From contig CAXIPT010000012.1 in assembly GCA_964030475.1 (NCBI GenBank), positions 420,123 to 484,122 of the forward strand: a stretch of 64,000 bases of DNA, read 5' to 3'. Under the pieces are notes generated by a model that was not told the origin of the DNA, searched no databases, and was given only the letters and a program-made list of their open reading frames with translations. Origin of the DNA: Tethya wilhelma (taxonomy: Eukaryota > Porifera > Demospongiae > Tethyida > Tethyidae). This document shows positions 61,809-64,000 of the stretch, piece by piece (positions within the stretch are counted from its first letter, which is position 1; each line of letters starts with the position of its first letter). A program made the translations under genes and the position numbers.

Positions 61809-63322
61809 TTAAATACTTTCCATTCTACTTCCATCCTCAACATTGGTGGGTTCTTTAATTTCTAATGTTTTAAAAACCATGTGCTGTGCTTCCACAGTAC
61901 TGACGTCGGCAAAGTCATCAAACCCGTAGCAAATCACTGGTTGCTTTGTTCCCTTAGACCTTTGTACTTCTTGTTGTTCTTCTACTTCACCATTCTCCTC
62001 CTGTTTTGACTGTCTACCACCACTTATAGACTCTTCCTGGTCTGATTGTCCATCACCACTTACAGGTGCAGACTCCTCCTGTTCCAACTGTCCATCACCA
62101 CCTGTGTGTGCAAACTCTTCCTGTTTTGACTGTCCCTCAGCACACTGTTCTGGGACCTTTAAGTCTAGCTCCAGCTCAGCTTGCCTCTCCTCAGGCTTGG
62201 AGTGAGCTTCTTGACTGCGCTTTCCAAAATTAAACTCATCAAAGATGACATGACGGATGTAACTCTTCCTCTTCCTTTCGTCCCAAACTTTGTAGTTGTG
62301 TACAGTGCTTATGCAGCCAATGAATATCAGCTTCTCTACTTTGCAGTCTAACTTCTTCCTGCTTCCTTCTGGGACATGAGTATGGACTATACACCCAAAG
62401 ACTTGAATGTGTTTTAAGTCTGGTTTCTCACTATACGTACCACCGTTCATACGATGTTTCACCTGATGTTAGTGCAGTTGTTACCATTCGATTGCGTAGG
62501 TACACTGCAGTTTCCACCGCTTCTGCCCAGCATGCATTGCTGAGACCAGCGTGCATGTGTCATCATTGTGCGGGCAGCTTCTCTCAATGTCTGATTGAGA
62601 CACTCGGAAACTCCATTCTGCTGCGGTGAGTAAGCAGCAGTGAACTCAGCACGTATTCCATGATAGCGCTTGAACTCCTCTGACAGGTATTTGCCACCAC
62701 TGTGTGAGCTCGCAAGGCTTTTATACTCTGATGGACTCCTTTTCAACTGCAGATTTGAATTCCTTGAACTTCTCCAGTGCTTCTCACTTTTCCTTCAAGA
62801 AATAAGCTTTACAGAAACAAGAGTAGTCATCTGTAAACGTAATGAAATACCGACTTCCTCCAAATATGACTTGGTTTGCATAGGACCACAGATGTCTGTG
62901 TGCACCAGCTGTAACCCTTCCGTTGACTTGATTTCTTTCAAGGGTCTGTGAGGCGCTCGGTGCACCTTCCCTTGAATGCAAGCCTCACACAGCCTCCTTC
63001 CATGTTCACCACGAAGACTCAATCCTGAAGCACTCTTCTCCAGCTGACGTAACTGGTTAGAGTTAACATGTGCTAGCCTCTGATGCCAGAGCTCAATGTC
63101 ACTGACTTTTGACTCCTGAGAAACTTTAGCACTCTCCACTGACGGCTCATAGTCAAGCTTGTACAGCTTCCCAACTGTCAACCCAACAGCAACTAGCTGA
63201 CGTTTCTCGTCATGTATCCAACAATACTTTCGACCAAAGGATACCACCAACTGATTCAGTGCTGCTGCAGGAACACTGAAAAGGTTGCTCAGAAGCTTTG
63301 GAACGTATAGGACAACAGTCAA
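61809..63322 (-). pseudogene. Copia integrase remnant
   Basis: Frames in order: VVLYVPKLLSNLFSVP and LWHQRLAHVNSNQLRQLE..CEACIQGKVH (HHCC zinc region), LVHTDICGPM (first catalytic Asp), then a shift to SRYFITFTDDYSCFCKAYFL. Next come HSGGKYLSEEF and AYSPQQNGVSECLNQTLREA (Glu kept), then FGCIVHTHVPEGSRKKLDCK and RHVIFDEFNFG. The second catalytic Asp of the usual 'DNGGEY' is replaced (HSGGKY). At least three frameshifts. Confidence 0.82.
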
Positions 63323-63832
63323 CCAACCTGGGATTAATTCTCTTTCCCCGACAGAGTTCTGTGACTATGATGATGCGACCCACTCCCAGAGCTTTTACAG
63401 TGTGCCCATCACCAAGTCCAACCAATTCAGGTGTGTCAAACTCTCTGTAGTTGTGAAGTACTTCCTTCTGGAATGTCATATGTCGACTTGCGCCTGAGTC
63501 GATGATCCGATCTTCACAATGCTCTTCAGCTTTTAGACCTCTTGTCACCATAAATGTGTGAGGTACATCTGAGTCAGATTCCTCCTGGGTCTCTTCAGCT
63601 TTTTTGACACATGTTGAGTTGGTTTTGACTTCTTTGACTTGTCCTCCTACTTAGGATATTCTTGAGCATAATGACCGCTCTTTCCACAAACATAGCAGTT
63701 ACCTGGTTTCCTGCTATATTGCCAAACTTTCGTCCTTCCTTCAACGCAGAGTTGCTTCTTGATTCTGTGCCTCCTGGGGGGCTTCTTTTGCCTCTGCTCC
63801 TCATTGAGCTGTGCCTGCCTCACAAACACCAT
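63210..63832 (-). pseudogene. Copia gag zinc knuckle and protease fragment
   Basis: A basic segment (QRQKKPPRRHRIKKQ) leads to CYVCGKSGHYAQEYPK, a CCHC knuckle whose last Cys is Tyr. After a break comes RIIDSGASRHMTFQKEVLHN, holding the DSGAS active-site motif of the copia aspartic protease, then ELVGLGDGHTVKALGVGRII. Frame is lost near 63310-63330, where the integrase frame takes over. Confidence 0.8.
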
Positions 63833-64000
63833 TGACAGCTCATCATCATCTCAAGCTAGAAGTGCTGTTACAAGTGTAGGATATAAGCATTCTGTACACT
63901 TCGGAGTAACACTGCAACTTTGTGGATCTCCTCAATCCCCTCTCCAATGGCAGACAGCTGATCTGCCAGCTCATCTAGCTCGATCCACAGATGATCTAAA

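Larger units (their letters stand above)
61640..64000 (-). mobile_element. Ty1/copia retrotransposon, partial, continues beyond the right edge
   Basis: Minus-strand order is gag end with zinc knuckle, protease, integrase core and integrase C-terminal region, the gag-PR-INT order that defines Ty1/copia. The reverse transcriptase, which should follow below 61800, is missing: sequence similarity fades near 61640. LTRs are not seen in the window. Several frameshifts make this copy inactive. Confidence 0.85.

Noticed and set aside
1..64000. tRNA or rRNA genes
   Set aside because: No cloverleaf with the usual GTTC box, and no rRNA-like stretch, was recognised by eye; a covariance-model scan would be needed to exclude them.

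Overview
The window looks like nuclear DNA of an early-branching animal, most likely a sponge. The evidence is an AT-rich sequence full of short GT-AG introns, a laminin alpha-like gene with five LG domains, a family of intronless 'beta-helix plus multi-membrane-span' receptor-like genes, a fibrinogen-like gene, and animal-type transposons (Tc1/mariner, hAT-like MITEs, DIRS, Ty3/gypsy and Ty1/copia remnants). The sponge assignment is inference; the metazoan assignment is firm.

The backbone is one minus-strand gene that starts at 49117 and runs off the left edge. I could chain 35 coding exons (5,302 nt, about 1,767 codons) with every intron phase matching. They encode a signal peptide, a short laminin-N-like head, about 600 residues of coiled coil that open with a CxxC pair, and then LG1 to LG5. 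No EGF-like LE repeats lie between head and coiled coil. LG1 is split from LG2 by an intron of about 27.6 kb (13475-41054). That intron and the smaller ones downstream are crowded with other genes.

Nested genes, left to right: a multi-span receptor-like gene (4775-6577, +); a fibrinogen-like gene with an in-frame TAG and no visible ATG (8145-9155, +); a tandem duplication of about 3.3 kb that copied LG2's first exon together with a beta-helix gene (truncated copy 11181-12824, full copy 14477-19138, +); a multi-span gene (19580-21385, -); a two-exon gene for a small secreted 8-cysteine protein (24918-25256, -); a decayed multi-span copy (25760-26588, -); and a beta-helix-reduced gene with an in-frame TAA (35879-38758, +).

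Between 26.6 and 33.7 kb is a three-level transposon nest. A DIRS-type reverse transcriptase is split at a TA by a Tc1/mariner element, which carries a transposase, a second opposite-strand ORF and a 1,499-bp internal duplication. That element is itself interrupted by a hAT-like element with 8-bp target duplications. Upstream of the laminin-like gene (49.2-64 kb) I see only repeats: a decayed Ty3/gypsy pol, an element with long inverted repeats, a DIRS element with tyrosine recombinase, several MITEs, and a Ty1/copia copy leaving the window on the right.

The multi-span proteins A, D and E end in similar tails (PLL or PLF), which suggests one receptor family spread inside one host gene. Its ligands and signalling are unknown.
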